A stretch of DNA of 38,670 nt from Cryobacterium sp. (GTDB lineage Bacteria; Actinomycetota; Actinomycetes; Actinomycetales; Microbacteriaceae), in assembly GCA_014376815.1 (NCBI GenBank), contig JACMQV010000290.1, forward strand, positions 1-38,670, given 5' to 3'. Under the pieces are notes generated by a model. It saw only the letters and a program-made list of their open reading frames with translations. It was not told the origin of the DNA and made no database searches. The position numbers and the translations under genes are program-made. How positions within the stretch are numbered: the stretch's first letter is position 1; every line of letters starts with the position of its first letter. This document shows, one piece after another, positions 23,376 through 30,872 of the stretch.

Positions 23376-23522
23376 ATCTGCAAGTATGCACATAGCGTGT
23401 GTAGAAGTGGTCATTGATGCAGACGTGACCGGCGGGAATACTCAGGGGAGCCGTTCCGGGTAGAACACGACCCGTCCGCAATCCACCACGAAGTGTCAGC
23501 GACGACACCGAAGGAGTCAGAC
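23376..23522. promoter_or_regulatory. Divergent control region between LysR regulator and MHS transporter
   Basis: 147 bases between two start codons on opposite strands. It must hold both promoters and probably the LysR operator. The dyad TGCA-N4-TGCA (in ctgcaagtatgcac, around 23379-23391) overlaps the putative lysR -10, where autorepression would act. I cannot single out a convincing T-N11-A box by eye. Confidence 0.4.
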
Positions 23523-24914
23523 ATGAGCGTCAATCAGCGCGTCGAAGCCGGATCACCCGGACGCAGCGCCAGCGAAGAGACATCCGGCCTGAGGAAGATC
23601 GTGGCTGCGTCCATGGTGGGCACGGTGGTCGAGTGGTACGAGTTCTTCCTCTACGCCACGGCAGCCAGCCTCGTCTTCGGCAAGTTCTTCTTCCCGAACG
23701 CCGGCAGCGAGCTGGACGGCATCATCGCCGCGTTCCTGACCTACGCGGTCGGCTTCATCGCCCGCCCGCTGGGCGGCATCGTCTTCGGCCAGATCGGCGA
23801 CCGGCTGGGCCGCAAGCACACCCTGCAGGTCACCATCGTGCTGGTCGGCGTGGCCACCTTCCTGATGGGCTGCCTGCCGGGTTACAACGCCATCGGCTAC
23901 TGGGCACCGGCCCTGCTTGTGCTCCTGCGCTTCGTCCAGGGCTTCGCCGTCGGCGGCGAATGGGGCGGCGCCGTGCTGCTGGTCGCCGAGCACAGTCCCG
24001 ACAGGTCCCGTGGTTTCTGGTCGAGCTGGCCCCAGGCGGCCGTCCCGGTCGGCAACCTGCTGGCCACGCTGGTCCTGCTGACCATGTCCTGGATCCTGCC
24101 GGCCGAGCAGTTCCTGAGCTGGGGGTGGCGGGTCGCGTTCTGGCTCTCCGCGGTGATCGTGGTCATCGGTTACTACATCCGCACCCACGTCAGCGAAGCG
24201 CCGATCTTCATGGAGGCCCGGGCCCAGGTCGAGGCAGAGAAAGCGGTCAGCTACGGCGTCAGGGAGGTCGTGCGCAAGTACCCGAAGGGCATCCTCGGCG
24301 CCATGGGGCTCCGGTTCGCCGAGAACATCCTCTACTACACAATCGTCAGCTTCTCCATCGTCTACCTGGTCACCGTGCACCAGTACGACACCAGCAAGCT
24401 GCTGCTCGCCCTGTTGATCGCCCACGTCGTGCACTTCCTGGTGATCCCTCAGGTGGGACGGATGTCCGACCGCTTCGGTCGCAAGCCCGTCTACCTGGCC
24501 GGAGCCATCCTCGGTTCCACCTGGGCCTTCTTCGCCTTCCCGATGTTCGACACCCAGAACCCGGTGATCATCGTCGTGGCCATCACCATCGGACTGTGCT
24601 TCCACGCCCTGATGTACGCGGGCCAGCCGGCCATCATGTCCGAGATGTTCCCGACCCGGATGCGCTACTCCGGGGTGTCCCTCGGCTACCAGGTCACGTC
24701 GATCCTGGCCGGCTCGATGGCGCCGATCATCGCCACTTACCTGCTCAAGGAATACCAGTCCTGGGTGCCCGTGGCGTTCTACCTCGTGATCGCCTGCGCC
24801 ATCACGGTCGTCGCCGTGGTCACGCTGAAGGAGACCAAGGGGATCTCGCTGCGCGAGGTCGACGCCGTCGACGCCCGGAAGCACGGCCTGGAGCCGGCCG
24901 CGACCGGCTCGTGA
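23523..24914 (+). CDS. MFS transporter, metabolite:H+ symporter (MHS) family
   Basis: 463 residues, ATG with AAGGAG 8 nt upstream. The N terminus IVAASMVGTVVEWYEFFLYATAASLVFGKFFFP is diagnostic of the MHS (ProP/KgtP/ShiA-like) group. The MFS loop motif is GDRLGRKHTL near residue 95, and RFVQGFAVGGEWGGAVLLVAEHS follows. A second GRKPVYLAGA motif marks the other half, and SEMFPTRMRYSGVSLGYQ is in the C-terminal half. Twelve helices are expected. The family imports organic acids, betaines or dicarboxylates with protons. The dehydrogenase 54 bases downstream makes 3-hydroxybutyrate or a related hydroxy acid the likely substrate (inference). Confidence 0.93.
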   Translation: MSVNQRVEAGSPGRSASEETSGLRKIVAASMVGTVVEWYEFFLYATAASLVFGKFFFPNAGSELDGIIAAFLTYAVGFIARPLGGIVFGQIGDRLGRKHTLQVTIVLVGVATFLMGCLPGYNAIGYWAPALLVLLRFVQGFAVGGEWGGAVLLVAEHSPDRSRGFWSSWPQAAVPVGNLLATLVLLTMSWILPAEQFLSWGWRVAFWLSAVIVVIGYYIRTHVSEAPIFMEARAQVEAEKAVSYGVREVVRKYPKGILGAMGLRFAENILYYTIVSFSIVYLVTVHQYDTSKLLLALLIAHVVHFLVIPQVGRMSDRFGRKPVYLAGAILGSTWAFFAFPMFDTQNPVIIVVAITIGLCFHALMYAGQPAIMSEMFPTRMRYSGVSLGYQVTSILAGSMAPIIATYLLKEYQSWVPVAFYLVIACAITVVAVVTLKETKGISLREVDAVDARKHGLEPAATGS

Positions 24915-24968
24915 CGCGCCGCGCGCCGACACCGCACCCCGCAGGAAAGCCATCCAGAGGACAACGCA

Positions 24969-25775
24969 ATGACTGATGCATTCGAGGCCGCTCCCATCTC
25001 CGGGTGGGAGCGGCCTCGGCCGCTCGCCGGCCGGACCGCCCTGGTCACCGGGGGAGCCAGCGGGATCGGCGCCGCCGTGGTCCGCTCCCTCGCGGTCAGG
25101 GGAGCCCGGGTCGTGGTCGCCGACATCGACCGGGCCGCCGCGGGGGCGCTCGCCGCGGAGGTCGGCGGGTCCAGCTGGGCCGTCGACCTGTCCGAGACCC
25201 ACGCACTGACCGACACCGTGCTGGCGGAGGCGCTCGCCGGGGTGGACATCCTGGTCAACAACGCCGGGATCCAGCGGATCAACCCGATCCAGGACTTCGC
25301 CCCGGCCGACTTCCGGCTCATCCTCGCCCTGATGCTGGAGGCCCCGTTCCTCCTGGTCCGGGCAGCCCTGCCGCACATGTACGCGTCCGGGTTCGGGCGG
25401 ATCATCAACGTCACCTCGGTGCACGGGATCCGCGCCTCGCCGTTCAAGAGCGCCTACGTGGCGGCCAAGCACGGCCTCGAAGGGCTCTCGAAGGTCACCG
25501 GCCTCGAGGGAGGGGAGCACGGCGTCACCAGCAACTGCGTCAGCCCCGGCTATGTGCGCACGCCCCTGGTGGAGAAGCAGATCAGAGACCAGGCGGCCGT
25601 GCACGGCATCCCGGAGGCGGAGGTGCTGAGCAGGATCATGCTGACCGAAAGCGCCATCAAGCGCCTGGTCGAACCGGCGGAGGTCGCCTCGCTGGTCTCC
25701 TGGCTGGCATCGCCGGAGGCCGCCATGGTCACCGGTGCCAGCTACACGATGGACGGCGGCTGGTCGGCCCGCTGA
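24969..25775 (+). CDS. 3-hydroxybutyrate dehydrogenase (SDR family)
   Basis: 268 residues. The NAD-binding TGGASGIG lies at residues 27-34 and VDILVNNAG at about 93-101. The catalytic residues are S150 (NVTSVHG), Y163 and K167 (SAYVAAKHG). The sequence SNCVSPGYVRTPLVEKQI, SAIKRLVEPAEVASLVSWL and VTGASYTMDGGW closely follows D-3-hydroxybutyrate dehydrogenases rather than generic SDRs. The reaction is NAD-linked oxidation of 3-hydroxybutyrate to acetoacetate in the cytoplasm, feeding acetyl-CoA. A purine-rich AGAGGACAA lies before the ATG. It is in a likely operon with the MHS transporter under the divergent LysR regulator. Confidence 0.87.
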   Translation: MTDAFEAAPISGWERPRPLAGRTALVTGGASGIGAAVVRSLAVRGARVVVADIDRAAAGALAAEVGGSSWAVDLSETHALTDTVLAEALAGVDILVNNAGIQRINPIQDFAPADFRLILALMLEAPFLLVRAALPHMYASGFGRIINVTSVHGIRASPFKSAYVAAKHGLEGLSKVTGLEGGEHGVTSNCVSPGYVRTPLVEKQIRDQAAVHGIPEAEVLSRIMLTESAIKRLVEPAEVASLVSWLASPEAAMVTGASYTMDGGWSAR

Positions 25776-25851
25776 GCCGGACCGGCCCTGCCCGGTGTCG
25801 GGCCGCAATCCGGGGCGCCGCTCCGTGGCGCTGCAATCCGGGGCATTCCCC

Positions 25852-25949
25852 TGTGGCTAACTCAGGAGATGCGGGTCCGGTTGCGGCAGGCCGCCGCGTG
25901 ATTCCAGCTGCGGCCGCCCGGGCGCCCGCCGTTTCCTGAGTTAGCCACA
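25852..25949. repeat. 98-bp element bounded by a perfect 16-bp inverted repeat
   Basis: tgtggctaactcagga (25852-25867) and its exact reverse complement tcctgagttagccaca (25934-25949) enclose 66 bp of very G+C-rich sequence that itself contains small palindromes such as gcggc/gccgc. It occupies the middle of the 290-base intergenic region between the dehydrogenase and the tad operon. No T run follows, no direct target duplication is obvious, and no protein is encoded. Confidence 0.85.
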
Positions 25950-26065
25950 TTTCGGTCCGGGCACGGGGCTTGCGAGTGAGGCCGCCCGGGGCGCGATGGG
26001 CGTGCGGGGGGACGGGCTGTGGATAAGTCCGACGGCGGCTGCCGGAGGTGGGCGATCATGCAGGA

Positions 26066-27298
26066 ATGAGCGAAGCCGTGCGCATCATCACCGAGCAGGT
26101 TCGCTCCCGGGTGCGCCGCGACGGCGTGGACCTGGCCTCCGACAACCGGCTCACCGAGCAATACGTGCGGGACGAGCTGCAGCGCTACAGCGAGCGGGCC
26201 CTCGGCAACTCCCTCCCGCTGATCAGCGATGAGCGCCAGGCGGCGCGCGAGGTGGTGGCCTCCCTGACCGGGTTCGGGGCACTGCAGCCGTTCCTCGACG
26301 ACCCGGGCATCGAGGAGATCTGGATCAACGCCCCCACGCGGGTGTTCGTGGCCCGCGACGGCGTGCCGGAGCTGACCACGATGGTGCTGACCGAGACGGA
26401 GGTGCGGGACCTGGTCGAACGGATGCTGCAGGCATCCGGCCGGCGCGTCGACCTCAGCTCCCCGTTCGTCGACGCCTCTCTGCCCGACGGCTCGCGGCTG
26501 CACGTCGTGATCCCGGACATCACTCGGCAGCACTGGGCCGTCAATATTCGCAAGTTCACCCGGCGCATCCGGGACCTGCAGCAGCTCGTCGGTCTCGGGT
26601 CGCTGACCCAGCAGTCCGCGGAGTTCCTGCGGATGTGCGTGCTGGCGGGCCAGAACATCCTGGTCTCCGGCGCCACCCAGACCGGCAAGACGACCATGCT
26701 CAATGCCTTGCTCTCCGCCACCCGCACCAACGAGCGGATCGTGACCGTGGAGGAGACCTTTGAACTCGACCTCGCCGCGCGGGACGTCGTGGCCATGCAG
26801 TGCCGCCAGCCCAGTCTGGAGGGCAGCGGGGAGATCACCCTGCGACGCCTGATCAAGGAATCATTGCGGATGCGGCCCGACCGGCTGATCGTCGGCGAGG
26901 TGCGCGAAGCGGAGAGCCTCGACCTGCTCATCGCCCTCAACAGCGGGCTGCCCGGGATGTGCTCGATCCACGCCAACAGTGCCAGAGACGCCCTCGGCAA
27001 GCTGTCCACCCTGCCGCTGCTGGCCGGCCGCAACATCGACTCGTCCTTCGTGCTGCCGACCGTGGCCGGCTGCATCGACATCGTCGTGCACTGCGCGATC
27101 GACCGGCATGGCCGCCGCCGGGTGACCGAGATCCTCGCACCGAGCGGCGGGCTGACCGGTGCCGTGATCGAGGCCAGCCCGATCTTCCTGATGCGTGAGG
27201 GCTCCCTGGAGCCCACCGGTGGCCATCCCACCAAACTGGCCAAGTTCCGCGCGGCCGGGCTGGACCCGGCCATCGTGCTGCGCGCGGGGGCAGCATGA
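26066..27298 (+). CDS. tadA: TadA/CpaF-type secretion ATPase of a Tad (Flp) pilus
   Basis: 410 residues from the ATG at 26066; a GTG at 26048 would add six. The N-terminal domain runs to about 170 and includes GFGALQPFLDDPGIEEIWIN. The ATPase domain has Walker A GATQTGKTT at 202-210, where Gln replaces the usual Gly or Ser. It also has VEETFELDL (Asp box region), a His-box-like MCSIHANSARDAL, and Walker B-type RLIVGEVREAE. It is a hexameric cytoplasmic motor that drives extrusion of small pilins. The stop overlaps tadB in ATGA. No tadZ (cpaE) gene precedes it. Confidence 0.92.
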   Translation: MSEAVRIITEQVRSRVRRDGVDLASDNRLTEQYVRDELQRYSERALGNSLPLISDERQAAREVVASLTGFGALQPFLDDPGIEEIWINAPTRVFVARDGVPELTTMVLTETEVRDLVERMLQASGRRVDLSSPFVDASLPDGSRLHVVIPDITRQHWAVNIRKFTRRIRDLQQLVGLGSLTQQSAEFLRMCVLAGQNILVSGATQTGKTTMLNALLSATRTNERIVTVEETFELDLAARDVVAMQCRQPSLEGSGEITLRRLIKESLRMRPDRLIVGEVREAESLDLLIALNSGLPGMCSIHANSARDALGKLSTLPLLAGRNIDSSFVLPTVAGCIDIVVHCAIDRHGRRRVTEILAPSGGLTGAVIEASPIFLMREGSLEPTGGHPTKLAKFRAAGLDPAIVLRAGAA

Positions 27299-28155
27299 TC
27301 CTGGTGATCGGAGGCCTGCTCGGCGCCGGGCTCCTCCTGGTGGCGGCACCGTTCCTGTGGCCTCGGGCCGAACCTGCCGCGGGGCGCGGCCCGTCGAGGG
27401 GCCGGCTGCGGGGCATCCTCGCCCAGGGGGGCCTCGGCACGCTCCCACCGGCGGCCTTCGTCGCACTGTCCGTGGTGCTGGCGCTGGCCACGGCGGCCCT
27501 GGTGCAGGCGATTCTCGGCATCGCGGCGCTGGCGGTGGTTGCGGGCCTCTCCGGGCTGGCGCTGCCCCTGGTGACGGTGTCCCGGCGGGCGCGCGCCCGC
27601 CGGCGTGCGAACCGGGCCGTGTGGCCCGATGTCGTCGACCACCTCGTCTCGGCTGTGCGTTCGGGGCTGGCGCTGCCCGACAGCGTGGGCAGCCTGGCGG
27701 GGGCCGGCCCGATGTCGACTCGCACGTCGTTCGCCGAGTTCGCGCGGGAGTACCGGGTGAGCGGCAATTTCTCCCTGGCGGTGGACCAGCTCAAGGCGTC
27801 GCTGGCCGACCCGGTGGCCGACCGCATCCTCGAGACCCTGCGCATGGCGAGGGAAGTCGGCGGTTCCGATCTCACGGTCGTGCTGCGCAGCCTCGCCGCC
27901 TGGCTGCGTCAGGACGCTGCCATCCGGTCGGAAATCGAGGCCCGGCAGTCCTGGATCGTCAGCGCGGCGAGGCTCGGCGTGGCCGCGCCCTGGATCATCC
28001 TGCTGCTCCTGGCCTCGCGGCCGGAGGCGGCGATCGCCTACAACACCGCGTCCGGCGTGGTGGTGATCGTCGGCGGCCTCGTGGTCTCCGTCGTGGCCTA
28101 CCAGGTGATGGTCGCCCTGGGGCGGCTGCCGGAGGAACGCCGGTGGTTCCGGTGA
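27295..28155 (+). CDS. tadB: TadB-like inner-membrane platform protein (T2SSF domain)
   Basis: 286 residues, ATGA overlap with tadA. Hydrophobic helices lie near residues 1-20 and about 45-90 (ALSVVLALATAALVQAILG, IAALAVVAGLSGLALPLV). A T2SSF cytoplasmic helical domain follows (WPDVVDHLVSAVRSGLALPDSVGSLA, FAEFAREYRVSGNFSLAVDQL), and two C-terminal helices (APWIILLLLAS, VVVIVGGLVVSVVAY). It anchors the TadA motor to the membrane together with TadC. It overlaps the next gene in GTGA. Confidence 0.9.
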   Translation: MILVIGGLLGAGLLLVAAPFLWPRAEPAAGRGPSRGRLRGILAQGGLGTLPPAAFVALSVVLALATAALVQAILGIAALAVVAGLSGLALPLVTVSRRARARRRANRAVWPDVVDHLVSAVRSGLALPDSVGSLAGAGPMSTRTSFAEFAREYRVSGNFSLAVDQLKASLADPVADRILETLRMAREVGGSDLTVVLRSLAAWLRQDAAIRSEIEARQSWIVSAARLGVAAPWIILLLLASRPEAAIAYNTASGVVVIVGGLVVSVVAYQVMVALGRLPEERRWFR

Positions 28156-29090
28156 GCGCGCCGCTGGCCTGGGCTCTCTTCTGCGGCACCGCTCTGGGCG
28201 TCGGCCTGTGGTCGCTGGCGAGCCTGGTGCCCCGGCTCAGCCGACCGCGACTGGTGCAGCGGCTGGCTCCGTATATCCTCGACGTGTCGGCCGAGGCACG
28301 GGCGTTCGTCGGACGCACCACGGTGCACCCGATCCCCGTGCTCGGCACCCTGTTCGCACCGACCTTCGGCGGGCTGAAACGCGCATTCGCGGCCGTTCTC
28401 GGCGGCACGGACACGATTGAGCGGCGTCTGCGGCAGTCGGGATCGAGCCGCTCGGCGGATGCGTTCCGTTCCGAGCAGGTCGTCTGGTCGCTGATCGCCC
28501 TGGCGGCTGGGGCGGGCGCGGTCACCGCGGTGCCGAACCTCCGCACGCTGCCGGTGCTCGTCCAGGTCGGCCTCCCGGCCCTGGCGGGCGCATGCGGCGC
28601 CCTCGCCAGGGACTGGGCGCTGAAGCGGTCGGCCACGGCCCGACTGGCCCGGATGCAGAGCGAGTTTCCCACGGTGCTGGAATTCATGACGCTGTCGCTC
28701 TCGGCCGGCGAGGGGATCCTGGACGCCCTGGGCCGGGTATCCCGCACGAGTGCCGGCGAACTGTCGCGCGAACTGGCCGGGGTCGTGGCCGACGTGCACG
28801 CGGGCGTGCCGCTGTCGACCGCGCTGCAGGCCCTCGCGCGACGGATTGCACTGCCGTCGGTGACGCGCCTCGTCGACCAGGTCGTCGGGGCGCTGGAGCG
28901 CGGCACTCCGCTGGCGGACGTGTTGCGCGCCCAGGCCCAGGACGCGAGGGACGAAGCCAGGCGGGGGCTGATCGAGGTGGCCGGCAAGAAAGAGGTCGCC
29001 ATGCTCGTTCCGCTGGTATTCCTGATTCTGCCCATGACGATCCTCTTCGCGATCTTCCCCGGACTGTTCATCCTGCAGAGCGGGTTCTGA
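28152..29090 (+). CDS. tadC: TadC-like inner-membrane platform protein (T2SSF domain)
   Basis: 312 residues from the GTG that overlaps the tadB stop by 4 bases; the frame is open far upstream inside tadB but that part is out-of-frame shadow. Helices occur at the N terminus (LAWALFCGTALGVGLWSLA), in the middle (LIALAAGAGAVTAV, VGLPALAGACGAL) and at the C terminus (AMLVPLVFLILPMTILFAIFPGLFIL). Between them lies the T2SSF domain: MQSEFPTVLEFMTLSLSAGEGILDAL and ELAGVVADVHAGVPLSTALQAL. It probably pairs with TadB in the Tad secretion platform. Confidence 0.9.
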   Translation: MSAPLAWALFCGTALGVGLWSLASLVPRLSRPRLVQRLAPYILDVSAEARAFVGRTTVHPIPVLGTLFAPTFGGLKRAFAAVLGGTDTIERRLRQSGSSRSADAFRSEQVVWSLIALAAGAGAVTAVPNLRTLPVLVQVGLPALAGACGALARDWALKRSATARLARMQSEFPTVLEFMTLSLSAGEGILDALGRVSRTSAGELSRELAGVVADVHAGVPLSTALQALARRIALPSVTRLVDQVVGALERGTPLADVLRAQAQDARDEARRGLIEVAGKKEVAMLVPLVFLILPMTILFAIFPGLFILQSGF

Positions 29091-29152
29091 CCGTGCCCAC
29101 CACCGGCGCTGTGCCCATCAGACATCTGCCCCATTAGAGAAGGAGAGCAATC

Positions 29153-29329
29153 ATGAGCACACTGAGACGGCGTTTCCCGGCCCGATGGACCGACGAGCGA
29201 GGCGACGTGCCGGGCTGGGTGCTGATCACCTTGATGACGGCAGGCCTGGTCATGATCATCTGGGCCCTGGCCGGCCCCGCCCTCAGCGGGGTATTCCAAC
29301 AGGCCATCGACAGGGTCAGCGGAATGTAG
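29153..29329 (+). CDS. Flp-like small pilin candidate without the usual Glu+5
   Basis: 58 residues, ATG preceded by AAGGAGAG. The protein has a basic start (MSTLRRRFPARW), then TDERGDVPGWVLITLMTAGL, a hydrophobic helix to about residue 43 (VMIIWALAGPALSG) and a short tail ending RVSGM. Size, the ERG junction before the helix, and its place right after tadC and before the TadE genes point to the Flp pilin slot. If cut after Gly, however, position +5 is Trp rather than the Glu of type IVb prepilins, whereas both neighbouring TadE-like proteins keep Glu. It may be an atypical pilin, a pseudopilin or a membrane helper. Confidence 0.8.
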   Translation: MSTLRRRFPARWTDERGDVPGWVLITLMTAGLVMIIWALAGPALSGVFQQAIDRVSGM

Positions 29330-29333
29330 GCCC

Positions 29334-29747
29334 GTGATGACCGGGAAGTGGCGACGACGGATGGGCGCGCTCGCCGCCGAGAGCGGGTCGGCGGTCGCCG
29401 AGTTCGTGATGGTCGGGGCGCTGCTCACGGGGCTGACGCTCGCCGTGATGCAGCTGGGGCTGGCCCTTCATGTGCGCAACACCGTGCTGGATGCGGCGGC
29501 GGAGGGGGCCCGGTTCGCCGCGCTCGCGGACAGCGGCCTGTCCGACGGCGCCGCCCGCACTCGGGACCTGATAACCACGGCGATCGGCGCGTCCTACGCG
29601 ACCGACGTGCAGGCCGGGTACGGGGACTACGAGGGCTTCCCGAGCATCGAGGTGCGCGTCACGGCGCCTCTGCCGCTGATCGCGCTGTTCGGGCCGGGCC
29701 GCGGGCTGGAGGTGGTGGGGCATGCTGCTGCCGAGGACCTGCGCTAG
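29334..29747 (+). CDS. TadE-like pseudopilin
   Basis: 137 residues from the GTG at 29334; the next codon is ATG and may be the real start. The prepilin-like junction is ESG followed by SAVAEFVMVGALLTGLTLAV, with Glu at +5 and Phe at +6 after the Gly. The helix runs to MQLGLALH, followed by VRNTVLDAAAEGARFAALAD, the TadE family signature. The remaining C-terminal part is a small beta-rich domain (GFPSIEVRVTAPLPLIALF). TadE proteins are minor pilus components processed by the prepilin peptidase. The gene starts 4 bases after the Flp-like gene and overlaps the next TadE-like gene by 26 bases. Confidence 0.85.
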   Translation: MMTGKWRRRMGALAAESGSAVAEFVMVGALLTGLTLAVMQLGLALHVRNTVLDAAAEGARFAALADSGLSDGAARTRDLITTAIGASYATDVQAGYGDYEGFPSIEVRVTAPLPLIALFGPGRGLEVVGHAAAEDLR

Positions 29748-30258
29748 GCCCGAACCCACCGATCCGATGCGCGCTGGCCCGAACCGCCACCCACACCGCC
29801 ACCTACACCGCCACCGGCGCCCCTCGGGCTCGGAGCGGGGCTCGGCCTCGCTCGAATTCATCACGGCGGGCCTGATCCTGCTGGTGCCGCTGGTCTACCT
29901 TGTCCTGGCGATGGCGGCGCTGCAGGGCGGCGCGCTCGCGGTGGAGGGCGCCGCGCGCCAGGCCGCCCGGGTCTACGTGCAGGCTCCCGACGAGGTCACG
30001 GCGACCGCCCGGGCCGAGCGGGCGGTGCAGTTCGGGCTGGCCGACTACGGCATCGACGCCGCGGGCGCCGAGATGACAGTCGACTGCCAGGCCGGCGCGA
30101 ACGGATGCCTGACCCGCCGCAGCACGGTCACGGTGACGGTGCGCATCCGGGTGCCCCTGCCGCTGGTGCCGCAGGTGTTGAGCCTGCGGAACGGGTCCAG
30201 CGTGCCGCTCGAGGCCGTGGCGACGCAGACGGTGTCCCGGTTCTGGCGGGCCGGATGA
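29722..30258 (+). CDS. Second TadE-like pseudopilin with His/Arg-rich N terminus
   Basis: 178 residues from the ATG at 29722, preferred over the ATG at 29767 because GGAGGTGG lies at good distance. Before the helix there is an unusual His/Arg stretch (HPHRHLHRHRR, about residues 23-33). The processing site is ERG followed by SASLEFITAGLILLVPLVYL, again with Glu at +5 and Phe at +6. After the helix come ALAVEGAARQAARVYVQAPDE (TadE-like) and a domain with two Cys (VDCQAGANGCL) that could form a disulfide outside the cell. Its stop overlaps the next gene in ATGA. Confidence 0.83.
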   Translation: MLLPRTCARPEPTDPMRAGPNRHPHRHLHRHRRPSGSERGSASLEFITAGLILLVPLVYLVLAMAALQGGALAVEGAARQAARVYVQAPDEVTATARAERAVQFGLADYGIDAAGAEMTVDCQAGANGCLTRRSTVTVTVRIRVPLPLVPQVLSLRNGSSVPLEAVATQTVSRFWRAG

Positions 30259-30743
30259 GCGGCTGGGGCCCGGGCCGCAGACCGGGGCGTCGGGCGTTGG
30301 AGCGGCCCGGCGCCGAGGAGGGGTCGATCCTGCTGTTGACGATCTTCTACGCTTTCCTGGCCCTGGTGCTGATCCTCGTCACCGTGGCGGCGACGTCGCT
30401 GTACCTCGAGCGCAAACGGCTGCTGACCCTCGCCGACGGCGCCGCCCTGGCCGGCGCGGAGGCCTTCGACCTCAGCGCGGTGGGCGTCACGACCGACGGC
30501 TCGGGCCCGATGCTGCGCCCCGCCCTGCTGTCTGCCGACGTGCACGCAGCCGCCGCGGAGTATTTGGCCACCGCCCCGCACGGCAGCATCGCGGGCCTGG
30601 AGCTGACAGGGGCGGGATCTCCCGACGGGCGGAGCGCCACGGTGTCGCTCAGCGCCTACTGGCGGCCCCCCGTGCTCGCCGTCGTGCTGCCCGCCGGCGT
30701 GCCGCTGGAGGTCACGGCGGTGGCGCGGTCGGTGTTCCGGTAG
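30255..30743 (+). CDS. TadG-like pilus assembly protein
   Basis: 162 residues, ATGA overlap with the previous gene. The N-terminal part EEGSILLLTIFYAFLALVLILVTVAATSLYLERKRLLTLADGAALAGAEAF is the Tad (TadG N-terminal) pattern: an acidic-Gly junction, a long hydrophobic helix, then an Ala-rich amphipathic helix starting L-x-x-x-A-D-G-A-A-L-A-G-A. The rest is a short beta-rich domain without the von Willebrand domain of larger TadG proteins. It probably sits in the membrane as a pseudopilin-like assembly factor and closes the operon. Confidence 0.82.
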   Translation: MSGWGPGRRPGRRALERPGAEEGSILLLTIFYAFLALVLILVTVAATSLYLERKRLLTLADGAALAGAEAFDLSAVGVTTDGSGPMLRPALLSADVHAAAAEYLATAPHGSIAGLELTGAGSPDGRSATVSLSAYWRPPVLAVVLPAGVPLEVTAVARSVFR

Positions 30744-30747
30744 CGGC

Positions 30748-30814
30748 TGACAGCGCAGCGCCGACAGCTCAGCGGCGACAGCTCAGCGGCGACACCAGCG
30801 GCGACACCATCGGC
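30748..30814 (+). repeat. Degenerate tandem repeats, 12 to 15-bp units
   Basis: After the tad operon stop, units of the type gacagctcagcggc (30763-30776 and 30777-30790), gacaccagcggc (30791-30802) and gacaccatcggc (30803-30814) follow one another, with a weaker copy at 30748-30762. Non-coding, just upstream of the EamA promoter. Confidence 0.75.
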
Positions 30815-30829
30815 GCGCGGCCGAACCGG

Positions 30830-30835
30830 TACTCT
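30830..30835 (+). promoter_or_regulatory. -10 hexamer TACTCT for EamA gene
   Basis: TACTCT would start transcription near 30842, giving a leader of about 31 nt that contains the GGGAGGAG ribosome-binding site before the GTG at 30873. Confidence 0.45.
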
Positions 30836-30872
30836 CGAAAAGCGCGCCTGCCCGGGCGCCGGGAGGAGCACC

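Noticed and set aside
23553-25808. Very long open frame (751 codons) on the minus strand opposite the MHS transporter and the dehydrogenase.
   Set aside because: It is antisense to two clear genes and its composition (Gly/Asp/His/Arg-rich) is what G+C-rich third-position bias creates; no motif or promoter supports it.
25852-25949. Plain rho-independent terminator for the dehydrogenase gene.
   Set aside because: The arms are 66 bp apart and no T run follows either arm; a terminator role is not excluded but is not the natural reading.
27195-28151. Open frame upstream of and in frame with tadC.
   Set aside because: It lies inside tadA and tadB in another frame; the GTG at 28152 overlapping the tadB stop is the natural start.
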